A stretch of DNA of 64,000 nucleotides. Source: Tropicimonas sp. IMCC6043. GTDB lineage: Bacteria > Pseudomonadota > Alphaproteobacteria > Rhodobacterales > Rhodobacteraceae. The number at the start of each line of letters is the position of its first letter. Position 1 is the first letter of the stretch. The notes under the pieces are model-generated. The model saw only the letters and a program-made list of their open reading frames with translations, did no database searches and had not been told where the DNA came from. The stretch is from NCBI RefSeq assembly GCF_004146235.1, contig NZ_SELO01000017.1, forward strand, positions 37,262-101,261, written 5' to 3'. Shown here in pieces: positions 20,001-27,024 of this stretch. The position numbers were made by a program, and so were the translations under genes.

Positions 20001-20221
20001 TCCGGCCCGAGCTCCGCGTCGTCTTCATGTCCGGTTTCGCCGACGCCCGGTCGGACCCCGGCAGCGCGTTGCCGCCGGGCGCGCCTCTGTTGCGAAAACC
20101 GTTTCGCAAGATCGAGTTGACCGAGGCGGTCGCCCGGGCCCTCCGACATCAGGACCGTAGCGCGCGTGGACGGGCCGGACGGATGATTGCCTTTCCCGCC
20201 GTGACGCGTCTACATCCCTGA
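17015..20221 (+). CDS. Hybrid sensor histidine kinase with periplasmic sensor, three PAS domains and a receiver
   Basis: 1068 residues. A first membrane helix (about 14-33) and second (about 260-285) bracket a CHASE-like periplasmic domain. Three PAS modules follow (about 293-410, 420-540, 548-665). The kinase core has LTGGLAHDFNNLLAVILGN with phosphoacceptor His688, N-box LNLALNARDAMPEGG, and G-boxes DEGAGMS and GKGTGLGLSM. A C-terminal receiver has the acidic pair EDEP and phosphoacceptor Asp977 (LLLSDVMLPG). It senses an unknown signal at the inner membrane. No response regulator with an output domain adjoins it, so its partner is elsewhere. Confidence 0.93.
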   Translation: MNGEFEDVLPRSGRVRPVALALVVLALMMFATLLVQRQFDRVRRDEIRAVTAARANAIAAEVDTRLNFQIQAVRHTAEHIAQDTTRDEDIGERLARLQRQFDDFQALNWVDPQGIIQIVTPLRGNEPALGLSLPDLPVPSRVLARARETRKVAATPPLELAQGGTGFVFYVPVLAEGHLHGFVNGVIRSDRLLAQVFGPRLGNSHVLDIRDATGEKLFRSPGVASDYTVERAVRVADRRWILSLSPTQSSITASGPAQGRVILGLGGALALSMSFLSYAALVRQRALEQSEERFAFAMEGASEGLWDWNLETGEIYFSPRYFLMLGYRPEDMANDFSTFAELVHPDDRAHALADPHVVFGGDTTVVENEFRLRHKDGSWRNILSRAFVSRRNGRAVRMVGTHLDVTESHRQQRRLFEAERLTREGIEALPVGFAYFDPQGKLVLWNTRFPDLLPSPCATVEIGLPFEHVLRCIAPQVAAANECKDAGDFVQRRRAAIAEGGGHWVGQYPDGRRITAYEHPTSSGGFITVLLDVTERVAAEEALRQSQKRLEEAVRIARLGSWSVHPDQRLEVSPEACEILGMTPQQLSGRITDLEPYVHPDDWQRMRDAFAAAWKGGAPYDFVHRAIMPSGEIRTLRERGEILRDAEGTFLGMSGSVQDITEQARLESQLHQAQKMEAIGQLTGGLAHDFNNLLAVILGNAELLQEDFPDSQPLCTAIIRASRRGAEIAQRLLTFARRQPIWPEPVDIAGLARDIHALSARTLGDTIEVRLDLPDDLWFAATDSGQAENALLNLALNARDAMPEGGRLLIACENVSLARREADGLGLEPGDYVRLSVRDEGAGMSEAVRARAFDPFFTTKEHGKGTGLGLSMAYGFARQSNGAIEIESSEGVGTCVNLFLPRAAAPESTESTAAAVLGDASAPGNSTVLVIEDEPDVRRMTCHLLRGEGYSVLEAADADSALEIVATHPEISLLLSDVMLPGRLLGPALAEKIRRLRPELRVVFMSGFADARSDPGSALPPGAPLLRKPFRKIELTEAVARALRHQDRSARGRAGRMIAFPAVTRLHP

Positions 20222-20268
20222 CAGACCGCGCCCGCCACTGCGCGGCGCAAACGCCACCAGGGCCCGAC

Positions 20269-20718
20269 ATGACCGAACTCCGCTTCAGACGAATAGCCGG
20301 CAATGACGACCTGCCGCTGCCCTCCTATGCCACGGCGGGTGCGGCCGGAATGGACCTGCGCGCCTTCCTGCCCGCGGGTCCGATCACCTTTCGGCACGGC
20401 CAGCTCGAACTGATCTCCACAGGCTTCTGTGTCGAGCTTCCCCCAGGCACCGAGATGCAGATCCGGCCGCGCTCCGGTCTGTCGCTCCGGCACGGCTTCA
20501 TCCTGCCGAACAGCCCCGGCACGGTGGACGAGGATTATCGCGGCGAGGTGAAGATCGGACTCTACTATCTCGGCCAAAGCCCGTTTTCGATCCGCCACGG
20601 CGACCGTATCGCCCAGGCCGTTGTCGCCGACATTCGGCGTGTGTCCGTCTTGGAGGTCGAGACGCTCTCGCAGACCGACCGCGGCGCCGGCGGCTTCGGA
20701 TCGACAGGGCTCGAGTGA
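20269..20718 (+). CDS. dut: dUTP diphosphatase
   Basis: 149 residues, usual for trimeric dUTPases. Motifs are in order: AGMDLRA (1), RPRSGLSLRHG (2), GTVDEDYRGEVKIGL (3), GDRIAQAVV (4) and the C-terminal arm RGAGGFGSTG (5) that closes over the active site. It hydrolyses dUTP to dUMP, keeping uracil out of DNA and feeding thymidylate synthesis. It converges on coaBC with only four bases between the two stop codons. Confidence 0.97.
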   Translation: MTELRFRRIAGNDDLPLPSYATAGAAGMDLRAFLPAGPITFRHGQLELISTGFCVELPPGTEMQIRPRSGLSLRHGFILPNSPGTVDEDYRGEVKIGLYYLGQSPFSIRHGDRIAQAVVADIRRVSVLEVETLSQTDRGAGGFGSTGLE

Positions 20719-20722
20719 TCTC

Positions 20723-21928
20723 TCAGGCCAGCGCCGCCGCGATCCGCGCGGCGAGCCGCCGCGCCACCTCTGCCTTGCCCATGCGCGGCCAGCGCTCGGC
20801 ACCCGCCTCTGAAATGAGCACGACCTCGTTCTCGGTGCCGCCCATGATGCCCGTCCCCGCCGAGACGTCGTTGGCCAGGATCCAGTCGCATCCCTTGCGC
20901 GCCCGCTTCGACGTGGCGTGCTCGACGACCTGCTCGGTCTCCGCCGCGAAGCCCACGACGAGCCCAGGGCGCCCCTCGGCAAGCCGCGATACCTCGGCGA
21001 GAATGTCCGGATTCTCGGCGAACTCCAACTCCGGCGGCCGCCCCGAGCCGTCCTTCTTCATCTTCTGCGTCCCGGCATTGGCGACCCGCCAATCTGCCAC
21101 CGCTGCCGCGAACACGCCCGCATCCGCCGGTAGCGCCGCCAGGACCGCGTCGCGCATTTCCCGCGCCGTCTCGACCGCGATCACCTCCGCTCCGGGTGGC
21201 GGCGCAACCTGGGCCGGGCCGGTGACGAAACTCACACGCGCGCCAAGTGCCAGAAGGGCCGCGGCGATCGCCGTGCCCTGCGCCCCGCTCGACCGGTTGG
21301 CGATGTAGCGCACCGGGTCGATCGGCTCATGCGTCGGTCCCGAGGTCACCACGACATGGCGCCCTGCCAGCGGCCCGCCGGCCAGCGCCGCCTCGATCGC
21401 CTCGACGATCTGAGGCACCTCGGCCATCCGCCCGAAGCCGAACTCGCCGCAGGCCATCGGTCCCTCGGTCGGACCGACTTGCAGGATCCCGTCCCCCTCC
21501 AGCAGCGCAAGGTTGCGCCGGGTGGCCGCATGCTCCCACATCCGCACATTCATCGCCGGCGCGATCAACACCCGCTTGTCGGTGGCCATCAGCAGCGTCG
21601 AACCGAGGTCATTGGCATGGCCATGCGCCATCTTTGCCATCAGGTCCGCAGTCGCCGGCGCCACCACGACCAGATCCGCCGCCCGGCTCAGCTCGATATG
21701 CCCCATCTCCGCTTCGTCGGTGAGGTTGAAGAGATCATGATAGACCTTTTCCGCCGCAAGCGCCGAGGCCGAGAGCGGGGTGACGAACTGCTCCGCCGCC
21801 GGTGTCAGCACCGGCGTCACCGCGTGCCCCCGCTCGCGCAGCCGCCGGATCAGGTCGAGCGATTTGAAGGCAGCGATGCCACCGCCGATGATCAGAAGAA
21901 TGCGCTTGCCACTGTCCATTTCGGTCAT
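20723..21928 (-). CDS. coaBC: Bifunctional phosphopantothenoylcysteine decarboxylase / phosphopantothenate-cysteine ligase
   Basis: 401 residues. The N-terminal flavoprotein domain has GGGIAAFKSLDLIRRL, the FMN-site PATADLMAKMAHGHANDL, PAMNVRMW and ACGEFGFGRMAE with the catalytic Cys. The C-terminal ligase domain starts at about residue 190 (VVTSGPTHEPIDPVRYIANRSSG) and includes AAAVADWRV and the K-x-K-K region (TQKMKKDG). Together they make 4'-phosphopantetheine for coenzyme A. It overlaps, by ATGA, a 38-codon frame starting at 22041. Confidence 0.96.
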   Translation of the reverse strand: MTEMDSGKRILLIIGGGIAAFKSLDLIRRLRERGHAVTPVLTPAAEQFVTPLSASALAAEKVYHDLFNLTDEAEMGHIELSRAADLVVVAPATADLMAKMAHGHANDLGSTLLMATDKRVLIAPAMNVRMWEHAATRRNLALLEGDGILQVGPTEGPMACGEFGFGRMAEVPQIVEAIEAALAGGPLAGRHVVVTSGPTHEPIDPVRYIANRSSGAQGTAIAAALLALGARVSFVTGPAQVAPPPGAEVIAVETAREMRDAVLAALPADAGVFAAAVADWRVANAGTQKMKKDGSGRPPELEFAENPDILAEVSRLAEGRPGLVVGFAAETEQVVEHATSKRARKGCDWILANDVSAGTGIMGGTENEVVLISEAGAERWPRMGKAEVARRLAARIAAALA

Positions 21929-22041
21929 CCCGGTTTGCCTTCTCCGGGTGTAGGCAGCGCGGAAGCTCGGCGCAAGCCGCGCTCGGTCTCCTGCAGGCCA
22001 ATGACGCGATCGAGAGCGCGGCGCAGAACAAGGGTCTTCAT
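21925..22041 (-). CDS. Possible 38-residue leader ORF coupled to coaBC
   Basis: An ATG at 22041 opens a basic 38-codon frame (begins MKTLVLRRALDRVIGLQ) whose TGA overlaps the coaBC ATG as ATGA. The overlap suggests translational coupling, but the ribosome site (AGGCG) is weak and the peptide is unrecognised. It may equally be chance. Confidence 0.3.
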   Translation of the reverse strand: MKTLVLRRALDRVIGLQETERGLRRASALPTPGEGKPG

Positions 22042-22103
22042 CGCCTGCCGTGATTGAAATCAGGCTTGGTCGGCCGGGCGCCTCCCCCTAGGACGCTGGG
22101 AAC

Positions 22104-23258
22104 CTAGGCGACCTTCTGTCCAGCGCGCCAGACACCGGCGAGCGCGCCGCCGGGCTCCAGATGAACGAAATCCGCCGCGCGCCCGGCGGCGAGATGACCG
22201 AACCGGTCGTCGATCCCCATGAGCGCCGCAGGCACCGAGGTGGCCATGGCAAGGGTCGCCTCGCGCGGATGCCCGATCACTTCGACGAGGTTTCGGATCG
22301 CGGTGGCGAGGTCGAGATCGGCCCCGGCCAGCGTACCGTCGGCCAGCGTCAGCCGTCCGTCCCGTCGGATGATCCGGCGACCGTTCAGAACGAAGTGATC
22401 GTCCTCCGTGCCGGCCGGGGCCATCGCGTCGGACACGAGGAAAATGCGGCCCGGCCCCTGCTTGGCCCGGAGCGCGGTAGCGAGTGCCGCGGGATGGACG
22501 TGCAGCAGGTCGGCAATCAGCCCCGCCGAGAGACGCCCGTCGGCGAGCGCCGCGCCCACGACGCCGGGCGCCCGATGCCCCATCTGGCTCATCGCGTTGA
22601 ACAGGTGGGTGACGCAGCGCGCCCCGGCATCCGCGGCGGCGCGGCAGGTGTCGAAATCGGTGTCGGTATGGCCGAGAGAGACCACCGCCCCCGCCTCTGC
22701 CAGCGCCGCGATCTGTTCGTTGCTTACGCTCTCGGGCGCGACGGTCAGCATCAGCGCGGGCAAGGCGCGGGCGGCACGGGTCAGCAGCGCCAGGTCGCGC
22801 TCATCCATCGGCCGGATAAGCGACGGGTCGTGTGCGCCCTTCCGTGCCACCGAGAGATGTGGGCCCTCGAGGTGCAGCCCGGCAATTCCGGGAACGCCTG
22901 CCGCGACGGCCTTCCGCACCGCCGCGATGGCAGCTTCGGTGCGCTCGAACGTGTCGGTGATGAGAGTCGGCAGGATCGCCGCGGCGCCAAGCCGTCCATG
23001 GGCCTCCGCCATGGTGGCGAGCGTGGCGACATCCTGGGCGCCGTTGAACATCACGCCGCCGCCGCCATTCACCTGAAGATCGACGAAGCCCGGGGCAAGA
23101 ACGCCCGACAACGGAGTGACATCGACACCTTCCGGAAGGTCGCCCTCCGGCAGGATCGCGGCGACCTCCGTTCCGCGGATCAGGAGCGCGCGCCCCGCCG
23201 AGAGGGTTGTGCCGTCGAAGATTTCGGCCCCGACAAAGGCCCGGTCAGCTTCCGTCAT
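22104..23258 (-). CDS. nagA: N-acetylglucosamine-6-phosphate deacetylase
   Basis: 384 residues, amidohydrolase fold. Family signatures are present: APGFVDLQVNGGGGVMFN (about 53-71), the metal-site HLEGPHLS with Glu, SLGHTDTDFD, TRCVTHLFNAMSQMGHR-type segment (ARCVTHLFNAMSQM), GLIADLLHVHP and LVSDAMAPAG with the catalytic Asp. It removes acetate from GlcNAc-6-phosphate to give glucosamine-6-phosphate. Its ATG overlaps the TGA of the SIS-domain gene upstream (ATGA), so the two are co-translated in the amino-sugar operon. Confidence 0.96.
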   Translation of the reverse strand: MTEADRAFVGAEIFDGTTLSAGRALLIRGTEVAAILPEGDLPEGVDVTPLSGVLAPGFVDLQVNGGGGVMFNGAQDVATLATMAEAHGRLGAAAILPTLITDTFERTEAAIAAVRKAVAAGVPGIAGLHLEGPHLSVARKGAHDPSLIRPMDERDLALLTRAARALPALMLTVAPESVSNEQIAALAEAGAVVSLGHTDTDFDTCRAAADAGARCVTHLFNAMSQMGHRAPGVVGAALADGRLSAGLIADLLHVHPAALATALRAKQGPGRIFLVSDAMAPAGTEDDHFVLNGRRIIRRDGRLTLADGTLAGADLDLATAIRNLVEVIGHPREATLAMATSVPAALMGIDDRFGHLAAGRAADFVHLEPGGALAGVWRAGQKVA

Positions 23259-24286
23259 AGCGTTTCGGTAACCTTCTTCAGGTGCCGCGGTGCGTCGGGG
23301 TCAATCCCGCGCGAGGTCGCGAACCGTTCCACCATCGAATAGAATGACACGATCAGGCTGATCGGGTCGGTGAGCGGATGCGCTGTGCGCACGGTGTCAA
23401 TCGCGCTGGCAAGGCTGGCCTGGCGGCTGGTGACGAACACCCGGGCGCCCTTCTCGGCGATCTGATCGGCAATTCCCGTAACGGCGGATTCCGCGGCGTC
23501 GGCGGCGGCGAAGCAGAGCACCGGGAACCCCTCGCCGACGATCGACACCGGGCCATGCAAAACTTCGGCCGAGGAGTAGCTTTCAGCGTGCAGCTGGCAG
23601 GTTTCCTTGAACTTCAGCGCCGCCTCGTTGGAGATCGCCCAGACCGGGCCGCGCCCGAGGGTGTAGAGCGACGGCGCGCTGCCGATCGCTTCGCGAACCT
23701 CGGGCCAGTCGATCCGAGTCGCCCCGTCGAGAAGATCCGGCAGGGCGCGGATCGCCGCGACGAGGTCTTTGTCGCCTTTCCATTCCGCCAGAAGCATCAG
23801 GCCGGCTACAGCCGAGGTAACGAAGGTCTTGGTGGCGGCCACAGAGCGTTCCGGTCCGGCATGGATGTCGAGCGTGTGGCCGCAGACCTCGGCCAGCGGC
23901 GAGGCGGAATCGTTGGTGATCGCCATGGTCAGCGCCCCGTCGCGCGTTGCGGCGCAGGCGAGTTCCACGATGTCGGGACTCTTGCCGGATTGCGACACCG
24001 CGATGCAGAGGCTCCGGGCAAGCTTGAGTGGGGCGCCGTAGATCGAGGCAACCGACGGCCCGACCGACGCCACCGGCAGGCCAAGCAGCAATTCACTGGC
24101 ATATTTCAGATAGGTGCAGGCATGGTCCGAGGACCCACGTGCAACGGTGATGGCAAAGGCCGGGTCATGGCCGGCGGCGGCGGCGGCCGCGTCGGAGATC
24201 GCAGCCCCGCCCTGCGTCAACAGGCGCTCCACTGCGGTGGGGATCTCCTCGATCTCGCGCCGCATCTGGGTGGTCTCTTGCTGCAT
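23255..24286 (-). CDS. Two-SIS-domain protein, probable glucosamine-6-phosphate deaminase (NagB-II type)
   Basis: 343 residues from ATG 24286; the larger frame continues into unrelated phase upstream. Two sugar isomerase domains resemble the isomerase half of GlmS without its glutaminase domain: VARGSSDHACTYLKYASE, SQSGKSPDIVELA, NDSASPLAEVCGHTLDI, PERSVAATKTFVTS, then LGRGPVWAISNEAALKFKETC and HGPVSIVGEGFPVL. Such proteins in nag operons deaminate glucosamine-6-phosphate to fructose-6-phosphate. The position directly before nagA and behind gntR and the sugar kinase supports this. An AgaS-like role on another amino sugar is the alternative. Confidence 0.88.
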   Translation of the reverse strand: MQQETTQMRREIEEIPTAVERLLTQGGAAISDAAAAAAGHDPAFAITVARGSSDHACTYLKYASELLLGLPVASVGPSVASIYGAPLKLARSLCIAVSQSGKSPDIVELACAATRDGALTMAITNDSASPLAEVCGHTLDIHAGPERSVAATKTFVTSAVAGLMLLAEWKGDKDLVAAIRALPDLLDGATRIDWPEVREAIGSAPSLYTLGRGPVWAISNEAALKFKETCQLHAESYSSAEVLHGPVSIVGEGFPVLCFAAADAAESAVTGIADQIAEKGARVFVTSRQASLASAIDTVRTAHPLTDPISLIVSFYSMVERFATSRGIDPDAPRHLKKVTETL

Positions 24287-24288
24287 GG

Positions 24289-25053
24289 TCAATCCTGTCT
24301 GTTGATGAGTTTCAGCTCGGCGACGAAGTCGTAGGCGTCGCCGCGATATGTGGACCGGGTGAACTCGACGATCCGCCCGTCGGCGAGATAGGACCGCCGC
24401 TCGATCCTCAGCCCCGCGTCGCGCGGTTTGAGGTCGAGCAATCTCGCCTCCTCTTCGCCGAGGTTGATCGCGGAGATCTTCTGCAACGCCCGTACCGGGT
24501 GGGAGCCGAGGCGTTCGAGCTCCCGGTAGAGCGAGGTCTCGACCTTCAGCGGGTCGGGCAGCATCTCGACCGGCAGGGCGGCGCGCTCGATCGCCATCGG
24601 CCTGTCGCCGGCGCTGCGCAGGCGCGACAGCCGCGCAACGTAGTCGCCGGAGGAGAGCGCAAGCGCCACGACCTCTTCGGGCGACGGCAGGAAGATGCCG
24701 CGTTCGAGCCAGGTCGCGTTGGTCTCCATGCCACGCCGGACCATGTCCTCGGTGAAGGAGGTGAGGCGTGACAGCGATTGCTCGACGCGATGCCCCTGCG
24801 CCTTGACGAAAGATCCCGACCCCTGACGCTGCACGATAATGCCGCGGGCGACGAGCTCCTGGATTGCCTTGCGCACGGTCACGCGCGACAGGCCAGTCTG
24901 CGCGGCAATTTCGCGCTCGGGTGGCAGCGGCGCGTCCGGCGTGAAGATCCTTTGCGCAATTCCGTCCTCTATCCGCCGGCGCAGCCGGGCGTAGCGCGGG
25001 CCAGTGGCGGCCTCCATCCAGTCGCCAGGGGCGAGGAAGTCGATCACACTCAT
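24289..25053 (-). CDS. GntR/HutC-family transcriptional regulator
   Basis: 254 residues from ATG 25053. The N-terminal winged helix has LPPEREIAAQTGLSRVTVRKAIQELVARGIIVQRQGSGSFV (about 42-83) and the C-terminal part is a UTRA effector domain (ERAALPVEMLP, RRSYLADGRIVEFTRSTYRGDAYDFV). HutC-type regulators such as NagR bind glucosamine-6-phosphate or GlcNAc-6-phosphate and repress amino-sugar genes. Its start overlaps the kinase gene by four bases. Its likely operators are the repeated GGTAT elements in the divergent promoter region at 25920-26057. Confidence 0.92.
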   Translation of the reverse strand: MSVIDFLAPGDWMEAATGPRYARLRRRIEDGIAQRIFTPDAPLPPEREIAAQTGLSRVTVRKAIQELVARGIIVQRQGSGSFVKAQGHRVEQSLSRLTSFTEDMVRRGMETNATWLERGIFLPSPEEVVALALSSGDYVARLSRLRSAGDRPMAIERAALPVEMLPDPLKVETSLYRELERLGSHPVRALQKISAINLGEEEARLLDLKPRDAGLRIERRSYLADGRIVEFTRSTYRGDAYDFVAELKLINRQD

Positions 25054-25916
25054 GCCCCGCGCTCCCGCAGCCGGGCGGCCAGCGCCAGCGCACCATCGAG
25101 CGCGGTGCCGCGTGGCGGCACCGTCTCGATGCCGAGCCAGCGCGCATAGGCCGGCCCCAACCCACCTGTCAGGCAGAGCGGCTCGGATGCGGTCCAGCCC
25201 AGCCGGTCGAGCCCGCGCCGGATGTAATCGGCACCCTCCGACATCAGCGCCGCGGCCAGCGGGTCGCCCTCCTCCGCGGCATCCACCAGCCGCCGCGCCA
25301 GCCGCGCATAGTCTCCCGGCCGCGCCTGCAGCGAGAACTGCACCACCGCGCCGGGATCGTCGCCGTGTTCGGCCAGCAGCATGCGGCCGAACCCCGTCAT
25401 CTCGACCAACCCGTCGACCGCCAGCATCAATTCCTCGAAGGACCGCCGCATCAGCCAGGCACCGGAGGCCTGGTCTCCGACATAGAATCCCCAGCCACCA
25501 AGGCCGGTGATCTCGCCGCCGGCCTGCCGGCCGATGAACGAGCCGGTGCCGATCGCCGCCACCGCCCCATCCGCCTCTCCAAGCGCCCCGGCGATCGTGG
25601 TTGGTCGGTCGTCGGTCACCGCCGCCTGCCGAATCGGCAGTGCGGCAGCCACCCGCCCGGCGATCGCAGGGCTCATGACTCCGGCCAGGCCAAGATGAGC
25701 GGTTCCGCCCGCGACGGCGTCCATGGTCACGCCAGCCGTCGCTGCGGCCTCGGCCAGCGCAGCACCAATGGTCGCGAGGGCGCCATCGAAATCGGTCGAG
25801 ACATTGGCCGATCCGAGTTTCGCTTCGTGGCGCGCGCCCGCGACAGATAGCGCCACCCGGCAGGAGGTTCCTCCGCCGTCGACGCCGATCAGAATGGGGT
25901 GGTGTTCCTGTTGCAT
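25050..25916 (-). CDS. BadF/BadG-type sugar kinase, probable N-acetylglucosamine (or MurNAc) kinase
   Basis: 288 residues, ASKHA fold: phosphate-1 loop ILIGVDGGGTSCRVAL at the N-terminus, GLAGVMSP, TDDRPTTIAGALGEADGAVAAIGTGS, and adenosine-site LTGGLGPAYARWL. Eukaryotic-type and bacterial GlcNAc kinases belong to this BadF/BadG/BcrA/BcrD ATPase family. Its product would feed nagA directly, or MurQ if it accepts MurNAc. It is the first gene of the minus-strand amino-sugar operon (kinase, gntR, SIS, nagA), all overlapping or nearly so. Confidence 0.87.
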   Translation of the reverse strand: MQQEHHPILIGVDGGGTSCRVALSVAGARHEAKLGSANVSTDFDGALATIGAALAEAAATAGVTMDAVAGGTAHLGLAGVMSPAIAGRVAAALPIRQAAVTDDRPTTIAGALGEADGAVAAIGTGSFIGRQAGGEITGLGGWGFYVGDQASGAWLMRRSFEELMLAVDGLVEMTGFGRMLLAEHGDDPGAVVQFSLQARPGDYARLARRLVDAAEEGDPLAAALMSEGADYIRRGLDRLGWTASEPLCLTGGLGPAYARWLGIETVPPRGTALDGALALAARLRERGA

Positions 25917-26088
25917 GAGATACCTTTATAATACCTATCGAGACTTTGGAAGGCATTTCTTAGAAATTGGTCGTGGAAAACTCTCTGATCCGATGAGATT
26001 TCCCGAATTTTGATCGCGGAAGAAGAAAGTGGTAGACAAAAGGTATCGTAAAGGTATTGTTGTTCGAAAGATGACGGGAGGGAATCAC
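25917..26088. promoter_or_regulatory. Divergent control region with paired GGTAT operator candidates
   Basis: ATACCTTTATAATACCT at 25920-25936 and AGGTATCGTAAAGGTAT at 26041-26057 are near-perfect inverted copies of each other, and each holds two GGTAT half-sites eleven bases apart. One copy lies directly before the kinase ATG (25916), the other 32 bases before the murQ ATG. This is the layout expected for one repressor controlling both operons, the obvious candidate being the GntR/HutC protein of this locus. A promoter hexamer could not be assigned with confidence; the region is AT-rich compared with its surroundings. Confidence 0.6.
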
Positions 26089-26973
26089 ATGCACAAGAGA
26101 GGCACGGAAGAGCTGCATCCGGATGCGCCGGGCCTCGACGCGCGCCCGCTCTCCGAGATTGCGGCCATCCTGCTCGACGGACAGATGGCAGCCCTCGCGT
26201 CGATGGATGCAAGCCGCACCTCGATTGCTGCGGCGGCGGAGCTGATGGCCGACGCGATCCGCGCCGGCAAATGCCTGCACTACGCGGCCGCGGGTTCGTC
26301 CGGGCTGATGGCGCTGGCCGATGCCTCGGAACTGGAGGCGACCTTCGGGCTCGACGCCAGCCGGATCGCGCTGCACATGGCCGGCGGCGTTCCGGTCGAC
26401 GCGCGCATGCCCGGCGCCACCGAGGACGACGACGCCTCGGCCCGAGCGGCGACCGCGACCGTTGCCGAGGGAGACGTCGTGATCGCGCTCAGCGCCAGCG
26501 GCACAACCCCCTACCCGCTCGCCTTCCTCGACGTGGCGCGCAGCCGCGGCGCGCGCACCATCGCCATTGCCAACAACCCCGGCGCGCCGATCTTCGAGGG
26601 CGCCGATATATCGATCCTGCTGCCGACGCCGCCGGAAGTGCTCGCCGGCTCCACCCGGATGGGCGCGGGAACGGCGCAGAAGGCGGCACTCAACATGATG
26701 TCGACACTGATGGGCATCGCGCTCGGCCATGTCCATGACGGCATGATGGTCAACGTCCTGGCCGAGAACGCCAAGCTCCGCCGCCGAGCGGCGGGCATGG
26801 TGTCCCGGATCGCGGGCGTGCCCGAAGCAACCGCAGCAGACTGCCTCGCCGAGACTGGCGGCAAGGTGAAGCCGGCGGTCCTGCTCGCCTTGGGCGCCGG
26901 ATCGCTTGCGAAAGCCGAAGAACTGCTTGAACAATCAAGAGGTCACCTGCGCCCGGCGATGGCGCAAATCTGA
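26089..26973 (+). CDS. murQ: N-acetylmuramic acid 6-phosphate etherase
   Basis: 294 residues from ATG 26089, preceded by GGGAGGGAA; an upstream in-frame start at 26029 would run through the operator and was rejected. Signatures: ELHPDAPGLDARPLSEIAA, CLHYAAAGSSGLMALADASE, PGATEDDDASA, ALSASGTTPYPLAFL, and PEVLAGSTRMGAGTAQKAALNMMST. MurQ cleaves the lactyl ether of MurNAc-6-phosphate to GlcNAc-6-phosphate and D-lactate in peptidoglycan recycling. Its product is the substrate of NagA encoded on the other strand. It heads an operon with a sugar ABC transporter. Confidence 0.93.
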   Translation: MHKRGTEELHPDAPGLDARPLSEIAAILLDGQMAALASMDASRTSIAAAAELMADAIRAGKCLHYAAAGSSGLMALADASELEATFGLDASRIALHMAGGVPVDARMPGATEDDDASARAATATVAEGDVVIALSASGTTPYPLAFLDVARSRGARTIAIANNPGAPIFEGADISILLPTPPEVLAGSTRMGAGTAQKAALNMMSTLMGIALGHVHDGMMVNVLAENAKLRRRAAGMVSRIAGVPEATAADCLAETGGKVKPAVLLALGAGSLAKAEELLEQSRGHLRPAMAQI

Positions 26974-27024
26974 CACCGGCGGACGGAACGCCCGCCAAGA
27001 CGAACCAAACAGGGAGATACCAAT

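Noticed and set aside
23255..25165. Single 636-residue protein spanning the SIS gene and part of gntR
   Set aside because: Only the part from ATG 24286 is SIS-like; the upstream part is a shadow of the GntR gene in another phase.
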